This document shows, in pieces, positions 1 through 8,689 of a stretch of DNA of 36,026 bases. Every line of letters begins with the position of its first letter. The first letter of the stretch is position 1. Made by a program: the position numbers and the translations under genes. Below the pieces are notes generated by a model that was not told where the DNA came from, made no database searches, and saw only the letters and a list, made by a program, of their open reading frames with translations. The stretch comes from Alphaproteobacteria bacterium (lineage in GTDB: Bacteria; Pseudomonadota; Alphaproteobacteria; RF32; CAG-239), in contig JAFYFJ010000020.1 of NCBI GenBank assembly GCA_017543835.1, forward strand, positions 1-36,026. Reading direction: 5' to 3'.

Positions 1-8
1 ACGGTATT

Positions 9-1112
9 GTGAAACGCAAATCTTATAAACAAATTCGACCGGCCGGTATTTCGACCTTGCGCATACCGATATCCGATTACGGCACAACGGCAATTTCGGC
101 TCCGATGGCCTCGCCGACGGCGGCCGCTCTCGCCGGCTCGTCTTATGCGCCGGCGGCACCGGCCTATGCCTCGGCACCGGTTGAACCGGTTAAGAAGAAA
201 ACCGATGTTGCCGCAACCATCGACCACGCGTTGTTTAAGTTTGACGATGATGACGACGATTTCGATTTGGATATCGATTCTTTTGAAAAGGCGGACATCA
301 ACAAAAAGAAACGCACTACCGCCACAGCCAAAAAGAAAACCAGCTTTGATGATGACGATGAGGAAGATTATAAGCCGAGCCGCGCCGCTAAATACGACTT
401 TGATGATGACGATGATGATTTTGACGAAGATGAGGGCGATTTAGAAGAAGATGAACGTCCGATTCGCAAAACAAACCGCAGCACCAAGAAATCCGATGAA
501 AAAGAAAAGCGGACAACCCGCGCCCGCAGTGCCGAAACTAAAGAATCAAGCCGTAGCGAAAAGACAACCCGCAGCAAGCGCGCCGAGAAAGATTCGGAAG
601 AAACAGGCGCAATTCACAGTCCGGTTTATGATACTTTGTCGCAAAAGGGTTACGATGTTCTCACCAATGTCAGCGTCGGCGATACCTTAATTGATTTTGT
701 CGGTGTTTCCGAAAACGAGATTTGTTTCTGTTTGGTGGATAAAGAGACGGGCGATTGGCTTGCCGACGAGGAAATGTTTAACGGCGAAGAGCCGTTGTGG
801 TTTTCCGAAAACAGTCACCGCGTTTCGCCGGTATGCAAGTTGAATACGGCGCGCAAGGCTCTTGAAGACAAGCTCGAAGACGAGGGCTTTGAACAGAACT
901 TGAGCTTCTATGTGGTGATTCAAATGGCGAATATTATCAATGCCGACGATATGTTTGAAATTTGGAACAATATGCGGATTAACGTTACGCGCATTAACCG
1001 CGGTGCGCCGAAAGAAATTAAGCTGTTATCCAAGCAATTGACGGAAGTTGAAGACAAGCTGACAAAGAAGGACTTGGATAAACTGAAAAGCGTTCTTAAA
1101 AGTTTGAAATAA
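9..1112 (+). CDS. Asp-rich protein of unknown function upstream of virD4 (5' end uncertain)
   Basis: I do not recognise this protein. Read from a GTG at 9 it has 367 residues, but the frame is open to the window edge and no ribosome site can be judged, so the true start may lie outside. Residues 1-70 are Ala/Pro/Ser-rich. Residues 77-150 hold three acidic blocks, two of them six consecutive Asp between aromatic residues (about 79-84 and 132-137). Residues 150-200 are Lys/Arg/Ser-rich and look disordered. Residues 203-367 look folded: a predicted beta-rich part around 205-250 (D229, then a strand ending near D244-K245) resembles the core of NERD/PD-(D/E)XK nucleases but without a clear E-x-K, and a charged helical tail closes the protein. 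The coupling-protein gene starts 18 nt downstream behind AGAGGG, so the two are probably co-transcribed and this may be an accessory or substrate-handling factor of the same secretion system (inference). Confidence 0.75.
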   Translation: MKRKSYKQIRPAGISTLRIPISDYGTTAISAPMASPTAAALAGSSYAPAAPAYASAPVEPVKKKTDVAATIDHALFKFDDDDDDFDLDIDSFEKADINKKKRTTATAKKKTSFDDDDEEDYKPSRAAKYDFDDDDDDFDEDEGDLEEDERPIRKTNRSTKKSDEKEKRTTRARSAETKESSRSEKTTRSKRAEKDSEETGAIHSPVYDTLSQKGYDVLTNVSVGDTLIDFVGVSENEICFCLVDKETGDWLADEEMFNGEEPLWFSENSHRVSPVCKLNTARKALEDKLEDEGFEQNLSFYVVIQMANIINADDMFEIWNNMRINVTRINRGAPKEIKLLSKQLTEVEDKLTKKDLDKLKSVLKSLK

Positions 1113-1130
1113 TTCAGATAAGAGGGAAAA

Positions 1131-3338
1131 ATGGCAAACGACCGCGGTGAAGAATATAAAGAATATGACAAAGCTGTCCGTTGGATGATGATTACTTTCA
1201 TTATCTGTCTTGTCCTGACGATTTTGCTGTTTATTTTTTCGTTGCCTTTATCATATTTGGTTGGGCACGGTATTTCTAAATCTTCAACGGCAGTCGTGAA
1301 TAAATTTTTGGCCCTGATTGTCAGCAATCCGGATCACCTTTTTGATATGTATGGAAAATGGTCGCATCAACTATGGAATCATCACGGCGGTTTTTCGCTC
1401 AGTTTGTGGATTCCGGCGTTACCGTTTATCACGATTCCGCTCGGTTTGATTATCAGCGCGATTTTCTGCCCGTATAAGTTTCAAGTCAATTATCAAGGTC
1501 AGGCAAAAATCGCTGATTTACGAGACATTAAACATATGCCGCTGCTGGGCTTTGATGGTTTTTGCCAAGTTGTCGGCAAGTTTGACGGCAAGTTCCTCAA
1601 ATTAAAAGAAACACTCGCCACATTATGCTGCGCACCTCCGGGAACCGGTAAAACCGCCGGCGTGGTGATTCCGACGATTTTCAATTCCGAACGCTTGAGT
1701 ATTGTGGTGAACGACCCGAAGCCGGAACTTTGTTACAGCACATCCGGTGCGCGTGCCAAAGTCGGACCGGTGTTTATCATTAACTGGGGTGCGGAAGATA
1801 ATCCGAGCGAAGGTATTTATTATCCGAGTTGGAATCCGTTGTCGCCGAACTGTATTCCGGAGCAAGGACCGGACCGCGATATGTATGTTGACTCTATGTG
1901 CAATATTTTGGTGGAAGACCCGAAAGGCGGCGCTGACCCGCACTGGTCGCAAACCGGTCGTGCGGCATTAACCGGCTTTATTCAATATATGGTGTCCAAA
2001 TGTGACCGCGCCCGCGCCAACGACTATTTTATCGGCCGTATTTATGAGGGCAAACTTGACGAGAAAGATAAGGAAGTTCTCGAGGGCTATTATATGGATA
2101 TGCGCGACCCGGGTGTTCAGCGTGCCTTACAAAACCTCAAAAACGGCACATTGACAATGGAAAATTATCTGCCAATCGGCACGTGGAACTTGTTGCCGTC
2201 GCGGTGGATGGGACGTGAAGCGTGTATCGCTATGATTATGGAGTGGATGACCGAAGCGCAAATCAACGCCGCCCACGAAATTCAACGCCGTTTGGACGAA
2301 GGCGACCAGATGGCGGCGATGGCTGACCCGACGCATGATATGCTTGAAGAAGCCATTAAAGAAGCGCGCACCTACGGCTATGCGCAACGTTGCGTGACCG
2401 AACTCAGCACACTCAGCAATACGCCGGATAAAGAGCGCGGCTCTATTATGTCGACCGCTTTTGCCGGTATTAACGTGTTCAAAAACCAAGCGGTGAAGGC
2501 GCGCACCAGTTTTTCGGATTTGCAATTTAAAGATTTGCGCGGTATGAAAGACCCGGTTACGGGCGAGTGGAAACCGATTTCGGTGTATCTGTCGGTTAAC
2601 CAGGTTGATGCGCGTGCGTTGGGCGTTATCAGCTCAACCTTTATTGAATTGATGAGCTCTTATCTGATTTCTAATCCGCCGAATCACGTCAACCGCACCG
2701 ACGGCAAAATGGGGCCGTTCCCTGCTTTGTTTATTCTCGACGAGTTTCCGCAAATGCCGAAGATGAAGGCGATTATTGACGGACCGGCGGTTGGTCGTGG
2801 GCAGAAAGTGTCGTATCTCTTAATCGGACAAGACTTGGGACAAATCTCGGGTAAATACGGTAAAGACGACCTTGAAACCGTGATTTCCACAACCGCTTGC
2901 AAAGTTATTCTGTCGCAAAACAACGAAGTAACGGCGCAACGTTTCTCGAAGATGATTGGTAACAAAACGGTGCGTATTTCTTCGTTCTCGCGAACGGAAG
3001 GCAGCTTGGGTAAAGACTTTAACCCGCTCGCTAAAAATGTGAACTATCAATTGCAAGGTATTCCGGTTATCAGCTCAACGCAACTCTTGAGTTTGCCGAT
3101 GCTCAAACAGGTAGTGCTGATGCAAAGTCATATCGACCGTCCGATTATTGCCGATTCGCCGCGTTATTATTTGGATAAAACAATGCTCAAATTATCTAAG
3201 CTTCCGCCGTGTCCGAATGTGCCGGATTGGATTGTGGCACAACGTGAAGATATTAATGACGATATGTTGGCGAAACTCGGTATTGAATACAACGCCGAAG
3301 AAGATGAAACTTTTGAGGCGGATACACCGCAGGCATAA
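1131..3338 (+). CDS. virD4: Type IV secretion coupling ATPase, VirD4/TraG family
   Basis: VirD4/TraG proteins are inner-membrane hexameric ATPases that pass substrates to a type IV secretion channel. This 735-residue protein has the expected order: two N-terminal membrane segments (about 17-44 and 88-115), a Walker A motif APPGTGKT near 168-175, a long central helical insertion (about 270-430) corresponding to the all-alpha domain, and a Walker B LFILDEFPQMP near 533-543 in the typical T4CP form. The C-terminal tail is acidic, as in coupling proteins that bind substrates or chaperones there. AGAGGG precedes the ATG. It is the last gene of its unit: a rho-independent terminator follows the stop by about 20 nt. 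No other virB-type gene is in the window, so the rest of the machine should lie to the left. The family assignment is firm; protein versus DNA substrate cannot be told. Confidence 0.93.
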   Translation: MANDRGEEYKEYDKAVRWMMITFIICLVLTILLFIFSLPLSYLVGHGISKSSTAVVNKFLALIVSNPDHLFDMYGKWSHQLWNHHGGFSLSLWIPALPFITIPLGLIISAIFCPYKFQVNYQGQAKIADLRDIKHMPLLGFDGFCQVVGKFDGKFLKLKETLATLCCAPPGTGKTAGVVIPTIFNSERLSIVVNDPKPELCYSTSGARAKVGPVFIINWGAEDNPSEGIYYPSWNPLSPNCIPEQGPDRDMYVDSMCNILVEDPKGGADPHWSQTGRAALTGFIQYMVSKCDRARANDYFIGRIYEGKLDEKDKEVLEGYYMDMRDPGVQRALQNLKNGTLTMENYLPIGTWNLLPSRWMGREACIAMIMEWMTEAQINAAHEIQRRLDEGDQMAAMADPTHDMLEEAIKEARTYGYAQRCVTELSTLSNTPDKERGSIMSTAFAGINVFKNQAVKARTSFSDLQFKDLRGMKDPVTGEWKPISVYLSVNQVDARALGVISSTFIELMSSYLISNPPNHVNRTDGKMGPFPALFILDEFPQMPKMKAIIDGPAVGRGQKVSYLLIGQDLGQISGKYGKDDLETVISTTACKVILSQNNEVTAQRFSKMIGNKTVRISSFSRTEGSLGKDFNPLAKNVNYQLQGIPVISSTQLLSLPMLKQVVLMQSHIDRPIIADSPRYYLDKTMLKLSKLPPCPNVPDWIVAQREDINDDMLAKLGIEYNAEEDETFEADTPQA

Positions 3339-3359
3339 AACAACGCATATTTATTGCCC

Positions 3360-3387
3360 AAAAGACCTCCTTTGCGGAGGTTTTTTT
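3360..3387 (+). terminator. Rho-independent terminator after virD4
   Basis: A perfect 6-bp stem, ACCTCC with GGAGGT, closes a 5-nt loop TTTGC and is followed by seven T. An A-run precedes the stem. It separates the secretion unit from rpoH. Confidence 0.88.
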
Positions 3388-3417
3388 GTGTCTGTATGAT
3401 TAGAACTAAAGTATAGG

Positions 3418-3446
3418 TTGCCGCGTGGCGAGCCGACGGTTATTAT
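3418..3446 (+). promoter_or_regulatory. Putative sigma-70 type promoter of rpoH
   Basis: TTGCCG at 3418-3423 and TATTAT at 3441-3446 are separated by 17 nt, about 30 nt before the rpoH start and directly after the preceding terminator. The position is right and the match is good, but it was judged by eye only. Confidence 0.45.
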
Positions 3447-3476
3447 TGCCAAAGTCAAACAACAGGAGGGAAAAGT

Positions 3477-4349
3477 ATGGAAACTGCTCTTACCGAACTG
3501 GACTTTACGCCCGACGCCAATATGTCGCGCTATTTGCAAAATATCCGCCGCTACCCGCTTTTGTCGCAAGAGGAAGAATACGAACTGGCGGTGCAATATA
3601 AACAAACTCAAAACAAAGAACTTGCCTATAAGCTGATTACTTCGCATTTGCGTTTGGTAACCAAGGTTGTGGCAAAATACAAAGGATACGGCTTGCCGAT
3701 GAGCGAAATGATTGCCGAGGGAAACATCGGTCTGATTTATGCCGTCAACAAATTCGAGCCGGACAAGGGCTTTCGTTTTTCGACATACGCGCTATGGTGG
3801 ATTAAGGCGGCGGTGCAAAAATATATCTTGAATTCGTGGTCGCTCGTAAAATTGGGAACAACGGCGGCGCAGAAAAAGCTGTTTTTTAATTTGCGCAAAA
3901 TCAAAAATAATCTGAATTTGACCGATGACCGCGAGCTTTCGTGCGATGTGCTGCAGGAAATTGCCGATTCGCTCGACGTGAGCGTGCAAGAAGTGACGGA
4001 TATGAATACACGGCTCAAAGCGCACGACGGCTCGCTTAATGTGATGATTGACGGGCAGAGCGGGGACGGCGGTGCCGAGTGGATAGATTTTATTTACGAC
4101 AGCAAGCCCAATCAGGAAGAACAGCTCGTTTATCGCGAAACAATGAGTCGACGGCGACAGCTGTTTCATCAGGCAATCACGGTTTTAAACCCGCGCGAAA
4201 AAGATATTTTGTATAAGCGCCGGATGAGCGAAGAAACGATAACGCTCGATGATTTGAGCCGCACTTATAACATTTCAAAAGAACGGGTGCGACAAATCGA
4301 ATTAAACTCGATTCGCAAAATTTCAAAAGCAATTGAACAAATGCAATAG
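3477..4349 (+). CDS. rpoH: RNA polymerase sigma-32 factor RpoH
   Basis: This is the alternative sigma factor that directs RNA polymerase to heat-shock promoters. The 290-residue length is typical. Region 2 (about 50-125) contains the conserved helices for core binding and -10 recognition (FSTYALWWIKAAVQKYI at about 101-117). The RpoH box, QKKLFFNLR at 132-140, is the family hallmark that separates RpoH from RpoD and RpoS. Region 4, a helix-turn-helix ending in SKERVRQIE near 268-276, recognises the -35 element. The start has a strong AGGAGGG ribosome site. It stands alone behind its own probable promoter; the efflux operon begins 62 nt later. Alphaproteobacteria often carry more than one RpoH; whether this is the main copy cannot be told. 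Confidence 0.95.
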   Translation: METALTELDFTPDANMSRYLQNIRRYPLLSQEEEYELAVQYKQTQNKELAYKLITSHLRLVTKVVAKYKGYGLPMSEMIAEGNIGLIYAVNKFEPDKGFRFSTYALWWIKAAVQKYILNSWSLVKLGTTAAQKKLFFNLRKIKNNLNLTDDRELSCDVLQEIADSLDVSVQEVTDMNTRLKAHDGSLNVMIDGQSGDGGAEWIDFIYDSKPNQEEQLVYRETMSRRRQLFHQAITVLNPREKDILYKRRMSEETITLDDLSRTYNISKERVRQIELNSIRKISKAIEQMQ

Positions 4350-4356
4350 CGACCGC

Positions 4357-4384
4357 TTGAAAAGCCGTTTTCACGGATTATTTT
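4357..4384 (+). promoter_or_regulatory. Possible promoter of the RND operon, -35 resembling heat-shock type
   Basis: The intergenic gap after rpoH contains CTTGAAA (TTGAAA at 4357-4362), a good match to sigma-32 and sigma-70 -35 elements. TATTTT follows at 4379-4384 after 16 nt. The -10 is too weak to choose between the two classes. Confidence 0.35.
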
Positions 4385-4411
4385 AACGCTGAAAATATCC
4401 GGAGGAAAAAG

Positions 4412-5551
4412 ATGCAAATAAATCAAAAACAGGTTATCGGACGCGTTATGGCAATTTTTGTACTGGTTATGTTGCTCAATGCCGGTTACCACGCCTATCA
4501 TCAGATGCACTCGCCGTTTACGGCAACCGCGGAAAGTCTGCCTGAAGTTGCCGCCGTTAAGCCGACGGGGCGCGAAGTTACCATCGATTACGGCTATATC
4601 GGGCAGGTTGAGGCCATCAATATGACCGACATTGTGCCGTATATCAGCGGCTATGTTGAAGAAATCGCGGCAAAGGGCGGGGCAGAAGTCAAAAAAGGCG
4701 ATGTTTTGGCGGTTGTCAAACAAGATGAATATATTGCGGCATTAGAGGCGGCAAGCGCAGATTTGGCGGCGGCCAATGCCGATTATTTCAATGCTGAAAA
4801 GCAATATGAACGGATGCAAAAAGCCGGTGAAAAAGCCGTTTCCAAAACCGAAATGGACAATGCCGAAGCCGCATACTTATCGGCCAAAGGGGCGCTCGAA
4901 AAGGCCCGTGCCGAGCAGTCGGTGGCGCAAACAAACTTGGATTATACTTATTTGAAGGCGCCTTTTGACGGCGTGCTCGGCAATATCGACCTTTCGCTCG
5001 GCGAATACATCTCGCCCGCGAGCCGCAATTTGATGCAGCTGGTGCAATACGACCCGATTCGCGTGGTGTTTTCGGTGTCGGATAAGGAATATTTGAAGCA
5101 TTTGCACGCGCCGCAAAACAGCAGTTTGAAAATCCGGCTGCGCTTGGCAAACGGCGAAATGTATGCTCATGAAGGCGAAATTGATTATGCCGCCAATGCG
5201 GTGGATGCGGCAACCGATTCTGTGGCGATTTATACCGAATTTGCCAATCCCGACGGCAAACTTTTGCCTAATGCTTATGTTGAGGTGTTTTTGGAACGCA
5301 CGTTTGATGATGTGATTTTGTTTCCCAAAGAAGATACAATGATGCGTCCCGACGGCGACTATGTTTATGCGATTACGGGCGGCGTGTTGCAAGAACGTAA
5401 GGTCAAAGTTTTGGGCGAATACAATAATCAATATGTGTTGGAAAATGATTTCAGCGATGATGAATATTTGCCTGTCGAAGAAATTGACGCGCGCCTTTTG
5501 GGGCAAAAAGTGACGGTAAAATTGCCGCAAACTGCCGAAACAGCGGAGTAA
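4412..5551 (+). CDS. RND efflux periplasmic adaptor (AcrA/MexA/HlyD family)
   Basis: Membrane fusion proteins bridge the inner-membrane RND pump and the outer-membrane channel. The 379-residue protein has one N-terminal hydrophobic segment (about 8-24) and no lipobox, so it is either anchored by an uncleaved helix or secreted. A lipoyl-like half motif follows (GYVEEIAAKGGAEVKKGDVL, about 75-94), then an Ala/Glu-rich coiled-coil hairpin (about 100-160), the second lipoyl half and beta-barrel (TYLKAPFDGVLGNIDLSLGE, about 175-194) and a membrane-proximal domain. A GGAGG ribosome site precedes the ATG. The pump gene starts 6 nt after the stop, so the two are co-transcribed. No TetR- or MarR-type repressor gene is adjacent, so local control is not evident. 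Family assignment is certain; substrate is unknown. Confidence 0.93.
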   Translation: MQINQKQVIGRVMAIFVLVMLLNAGYHAYHQMHSPFTATAESLPEVAAVKPTGREVTIDYGYIGQVEAINMTDIVPYISGYVEEIAAKGGAEVKKGDVLAVVKQDEYIAALEAASADLAAANADYFNAEKQYERMQKAGEKAVSKTEMDNAEAAYLSAKGALEKARAEQSVAQTNLDYTYLKAPFDGVLGNIDLSLGEYISPASRNLMQLVQYDPIRVVFSVSDKEYLKHLHAPQNSSLKIRLRLANGEMYAHEGEIDYAANAVDAATDSVAIYTEFANPDGKLLPNAYVEVFLERTFDDVILFPKEDTMMRPDGDYVYAITGGVLQERKVKVLGEYNNQYVLENDFSDDEYLPVEEIDARLLGQKVTVKLPQTAETAE

Positions 5552-5557
5552 CGGCAG

Positions 5558-8500
5558 ATGTTTTCGGCATTTTTCATAAATCGTCCGCGTTTTGCGATTG
5601 TGGTATCCGTCGTGCTGATTTTGCTTGGGCTGTTGGCGCTTGCGGTGTTGCCGGTGGCGCAATATCCGGAAATTACGCCGCCGCAAATCGTCGTTTCGAC
5701 CAACTATATCGGGGCCAACGCGCAGGTTTTGGCCGATACGGTGGCGATTCCGATAGAAAACGAAATCAACGGCGTTGATAATATGCTTTATATGTCGTCT
5801 TCGTCCGATGACAACGGCGCATATAAGCTGACCGTGACGTTTGAAGTCGGCACCGATGCCGATATTGCACAAGTTAAAGTGCAAAATCGCTTGCAACAGG
5901 TAACCTCGGAGTTGCCGGAAGAAGTGATGCAATACGGCGTAGATGTGCGCACGCAAAACGCAAATATGCTCGGTATGTTGGTGTTGCGCTCGCCTAATCA
6001 CACATACAATGATTTGTTTTTAAGCAACTATGCTTATACCAATTTGAAAAATGCTTTGTCACGCGTTAAAGGAGTTGGTGATGTCAATATTTTCGGGCCG
6101 CAATACAGTATGCGGATTTGGCTCGATTCGCACCGATTAAATGCACTCGGATTGACAAGTGCCGATGTGATGAATGCGGTCAAAACGCAAAATGTGCAGG
6201 CCTCGGTCGGCAGTGTGGGCGCGGCACCGAGCGATAAAAACAATAAAATTGTGCTCTCATTGACCGCAAAGGGCTTACTTTCAACCGTTGAGGATTTTGA
6301 AAATATTGTGGTGGCATCTGCGGAAAACGGCGCGGTTGTTTACTTAAAAGATGTGGCGCATATTGAACTCGGCGCCGATACTTATAATCTGAAGTCGGCA
6401 TATAATAATTCGCCAGCGCTCGTGATGGGCGTCAATCAAACGCCGAACTCAAATTCGTTGCAGATTATGAACAATATCCGCCAAAAAATCTCCGAATTGT
6501 CGCAAAAAATGCCCGACGATATGGTATTTGAAGTCGCTTACGATTCAACCGATTATGTGCGTGCTTCCATCAAGAGCATTATTGATACGCTGGTTGTGAC
6601 GTTTTTGTTGGTGGTGTTGGTGACATATATATTTTTGCAAAAGTTGAAAACAACGTTGATTCCGCTTTTGACGATTCCGGTTTCGCTGATTGCGACGTTT
6701 GCCGTGATTTATGCACTTGGATTTAACATCAATATTTTGACGTTGTTTGCGATGATTTTGGCCATCGGTTTGGTGGTGGACGATGCGATTATTGTGGTTG
6801 AGCGCGTGCAATATCTGATTCAATATGAGCATAAAAACGCGCATGACGCGTCGGTTACGGCTATGCAGGAAATCGGTGGCGCGGTGGTGGCAACAACCAT
6901 GGTTTTGCTGGCGATTTTTGTGCCGGTCGGGCTGATGGCGGGGATTACCGGCAAAATCTATCAACAATTTGCGGTGACAATAGCGACGGCGGTCGTTTTT
7001 TCTTCTATCAATGCGCTGACTTTGAGTCCGTCACTGTGCGCAATTTTCTTGGCTGGTGAAACTCAAGCCGAACCGCACGGCTTTTTTAAGCAATTTGACC
7101 GTTTTTTAGATTGGACACGCGCCTATTATGTGCGTGCCGTTGCTTTTTTTGCGCAAAGATTAAAGACGACTGTCGGTATCATTTTGGGAGTAATCGCGGC
7201 AATCTTGCTGGCATTTCGCGCTACGCCGACATCATTTTTGCCGGAAGAAGACCAAGGTATTATTTTTGCCAATGTTCAGCTTTCTGATATTTCGAGCATT
7301 AATCGCACCAATGAGATTATCAGTGAGATGAATAAAAAAATCAAACAAATTGCCGGCGTTAAATATTTTATTTCGGTTGCCGGATACAGTATGCTCGGCG
7401 GTGGTGGCGAAAATGTTGCGCTCGGCGTGGTCGGGCTTGATTCGTGGGATAAGCGTAAGGGAAAAAATCAGTCGCTTGAGGCGATTCGCGACAAATTAAG
7501 TAAGACTTTTGCCGGCAACAAAATCGCGCAAATAAACTTTTTTGCGCCGCCGTCAATTCCGGGGGTGGGCAACAGCAACGGTATTTCACTCGAATTTTTA
7601 ACCAACGATAATGATATTTCCCCGACCGCGCTGGCGCGTGAGCTTAATAACTATCTGACGCTTGTCAATAAAAACACCGATTTCAGCTATGCTTTTTCAA
7701 CCTTTACCGCCGATACGCCGCATATTTACCTCGATATTGACCGGCGCAAATTGGAGTATTACAAAGTCAGCGTGGCTGATTTGTTTGCGGTTTTGCAAAA
7801 CAATCTCGGCTCTCGATACATCAACAATATTACCCTTAGCGGACAGGTCAATAAAGTTATTTTACAAGCCGATTACGCATATCGTCAGAGCGTGGAAGAT
7901 ATCGGCAAACTCTATGTGCGCGCGCAAACCGGCAAGATGATTCGCATCGATAATTTTGCAAATGTTAAAACCGAACTTTCGCCAAAAATCATCTATCGTT
8001 TTAATCAGGCGACATCGGCCTCGGTAACGGCGATGGCGCAAAACGGCGTCAGCAGCGGCACGGCGCTTGATACGCTCGAAAATTTGGAGAAAAAACTGCC
8101 GCCGCAATACGATATTGCGTGGACCGGACTGAGTTTGCAAGAGGTTGAAACACGCGGTCTGGCGGTCATTCTTATCGCTTTGGCGTCGATTTTTTGCTAT
8201 TTGTTTTTGGTTGCGCTTTACGAAAGTTGGCTGTTGGCACTTTCGGTAATTTTTTCAACCGTATTTGCGATTTTGGGCGCGCTTATCGGGTTGTTTGTAA
8301 TGGGGCAATCACTCAGTATTTATGCGCAACTCGGCTTGGTTATGCTGATTGGTTTGGCGGCAAAAAATGCGATTTTGATTGTTGAATTTACCAAAATGTA
8401 TCGCGAGCAGGGTATGAGCATTGTCGAGGCCGCCAAAAAAGGTGCCGAAGAACGATATCGCGCGGTGTTGATGACGGCATTTACTTTTATTTTAGGCGTT

Positions 8501-8689
8501 TTCCCGATGATTGTCGCAACAGGTGCCGGTGCCGGTTCGCAAATTGCCATCGGGTCGGCGGTTTTTTACGGAATGATTGCGGCAACATTGGTCGGAATTG
8601 TGTTTGTGCCGCCTTTGTTTGCGGTGTTTGAAACACTTAAAGAACATTGGCAAAATTACAAGCAGAGGAGGGCAAAACAAAATGCGTAA
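5558..8689 (+). CDS. RND efflux pump, AcrB/MexB (HAE1) family
   Basis: This is the proton-driven inner-membrane transporter of a tripartite drug/solute efflux system. At 1043 residues it has the usual HAE1 length. The N-terminus ([20 protein letters not shown]) is the classic first membrane helix, followed by a porter domain, TM2-6, the second porter domain and TM7-12. The proton-relay residues are present: the Asp pair in [12 protein letters not shown] (D408, D409) and the Lys in [13 protein letters not shown] (K936), equivalent to E. coli D407, D408 and K940. The pump therefore looks functional. The stop codon overlaps the start of the outer-membrane factor by 8 nt, indicating translational coupling. 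Specificity cannot be read from sequence; an AcrAB-type multidrug role is the usual expectation. Confidence 0.95.
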   Translation: MFSAFFINRPRFAIVVSVVLILLGLLALAVLPVAQYPEITPPQIVVSTNYIGANAQVLADTVAIPIENEINGVDNMLYMSSSSDDNGAYKLTVTFEVGTDADIAQVKVQNRLQQVTSELPEEVMQYGVDVRTQNANMLGMLVLRSPNHTYNDLFLSNYAYTNLKNALSRVKGVGDVNIFGPQYSMRIWLDSHRLNALGLTSADVMNAVKTQNVQASVGSVGAAPSDKNNKIVLSLTAKGLLSTVEDFENIVVASAENGAVVYLKDVAHIELGADTYNLKSAYNNSPALVMGVNQTPNSNSLQIMNNIRQKISELSQKMPDDMVFEVAYDSTDYVRASIKSIIDTLVVTFLLVVLVTYIFLQKLKTTLIPLLTIPVSLIATFAVIYALGFNINILTLFAMILAIGLVVDDAIIVVERVQYLIQYEHKNAHDASVTAMQEIGGAVVATTMVLLAIFVPVGLMAGITGKIYQQFAVTIATAVVFSSINALTLSPSLCAIFLAGETQAEPHGFFKQFDRFLDWTRAYYVRAVAFFAQRLKTTVGIILGVIAAILLAFRATPTSFLPEEDQGIIFANVQLSDISSINRTNEIISEMNKKIKQIAGVKYFISVAGYSMLGGGGENVALGVVGLDSWDKRKGKNQSLEAIRDKLSKTFAGNKIAQINFFAPPSIPGVGNSNGISLEFLTNDNDISPTALARELNNYLTLVNKNTDFSYAFSTFTADTPHIYLDIDRRKLEYYKVSVADLFAVLQNNLGSRYINNITLSGQVNKVILQADYAYRQSVEDIGKLYVRAQTGKMIRIDNFANVKTELSPKIIYRFNQATSASVTAMAQNGVSSGTALDTLENLEKKLPPQYDIAWTGLSLQEVETRGLAVILIALASIFCYLFLVALYESWLLALSVIFSTVFAILGALIGLFVMGQSLSIYAQLGLVMLIGLAAKNAILIVEFTKMYREQGMSIVEAAKKGAEERYRAVLMTAFTFILGVFPMIVATGAGAGSQIAIGSAVFYGMIAATLVGIVFVPPLFAVFETLKEHWQNYKQRRAKQNA

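Noticed and set aside
368-577. Ser-rich minus-strand frame opposite the Asp-rich gene
   Set aside because: Poly-Ser is the direct antisense reading of GAT/GAC Asp runs; no other support.
4877-6001. 374-codon His/Arg-rich antisense frame across the adaptor-pump junction
   Set aside because: It runs opposite two conserved genes, spans their junction, and has the amino acid bias of a coding shadow.
8577-8681. 35-codon upstream extension of the outer-membrane factor
   Set aside because: It lies wholly inside the pump gene, is Cys/Arg-rich without similarity to a signal peptide, and a strong ribosome site and signal peptide exist at 8682.
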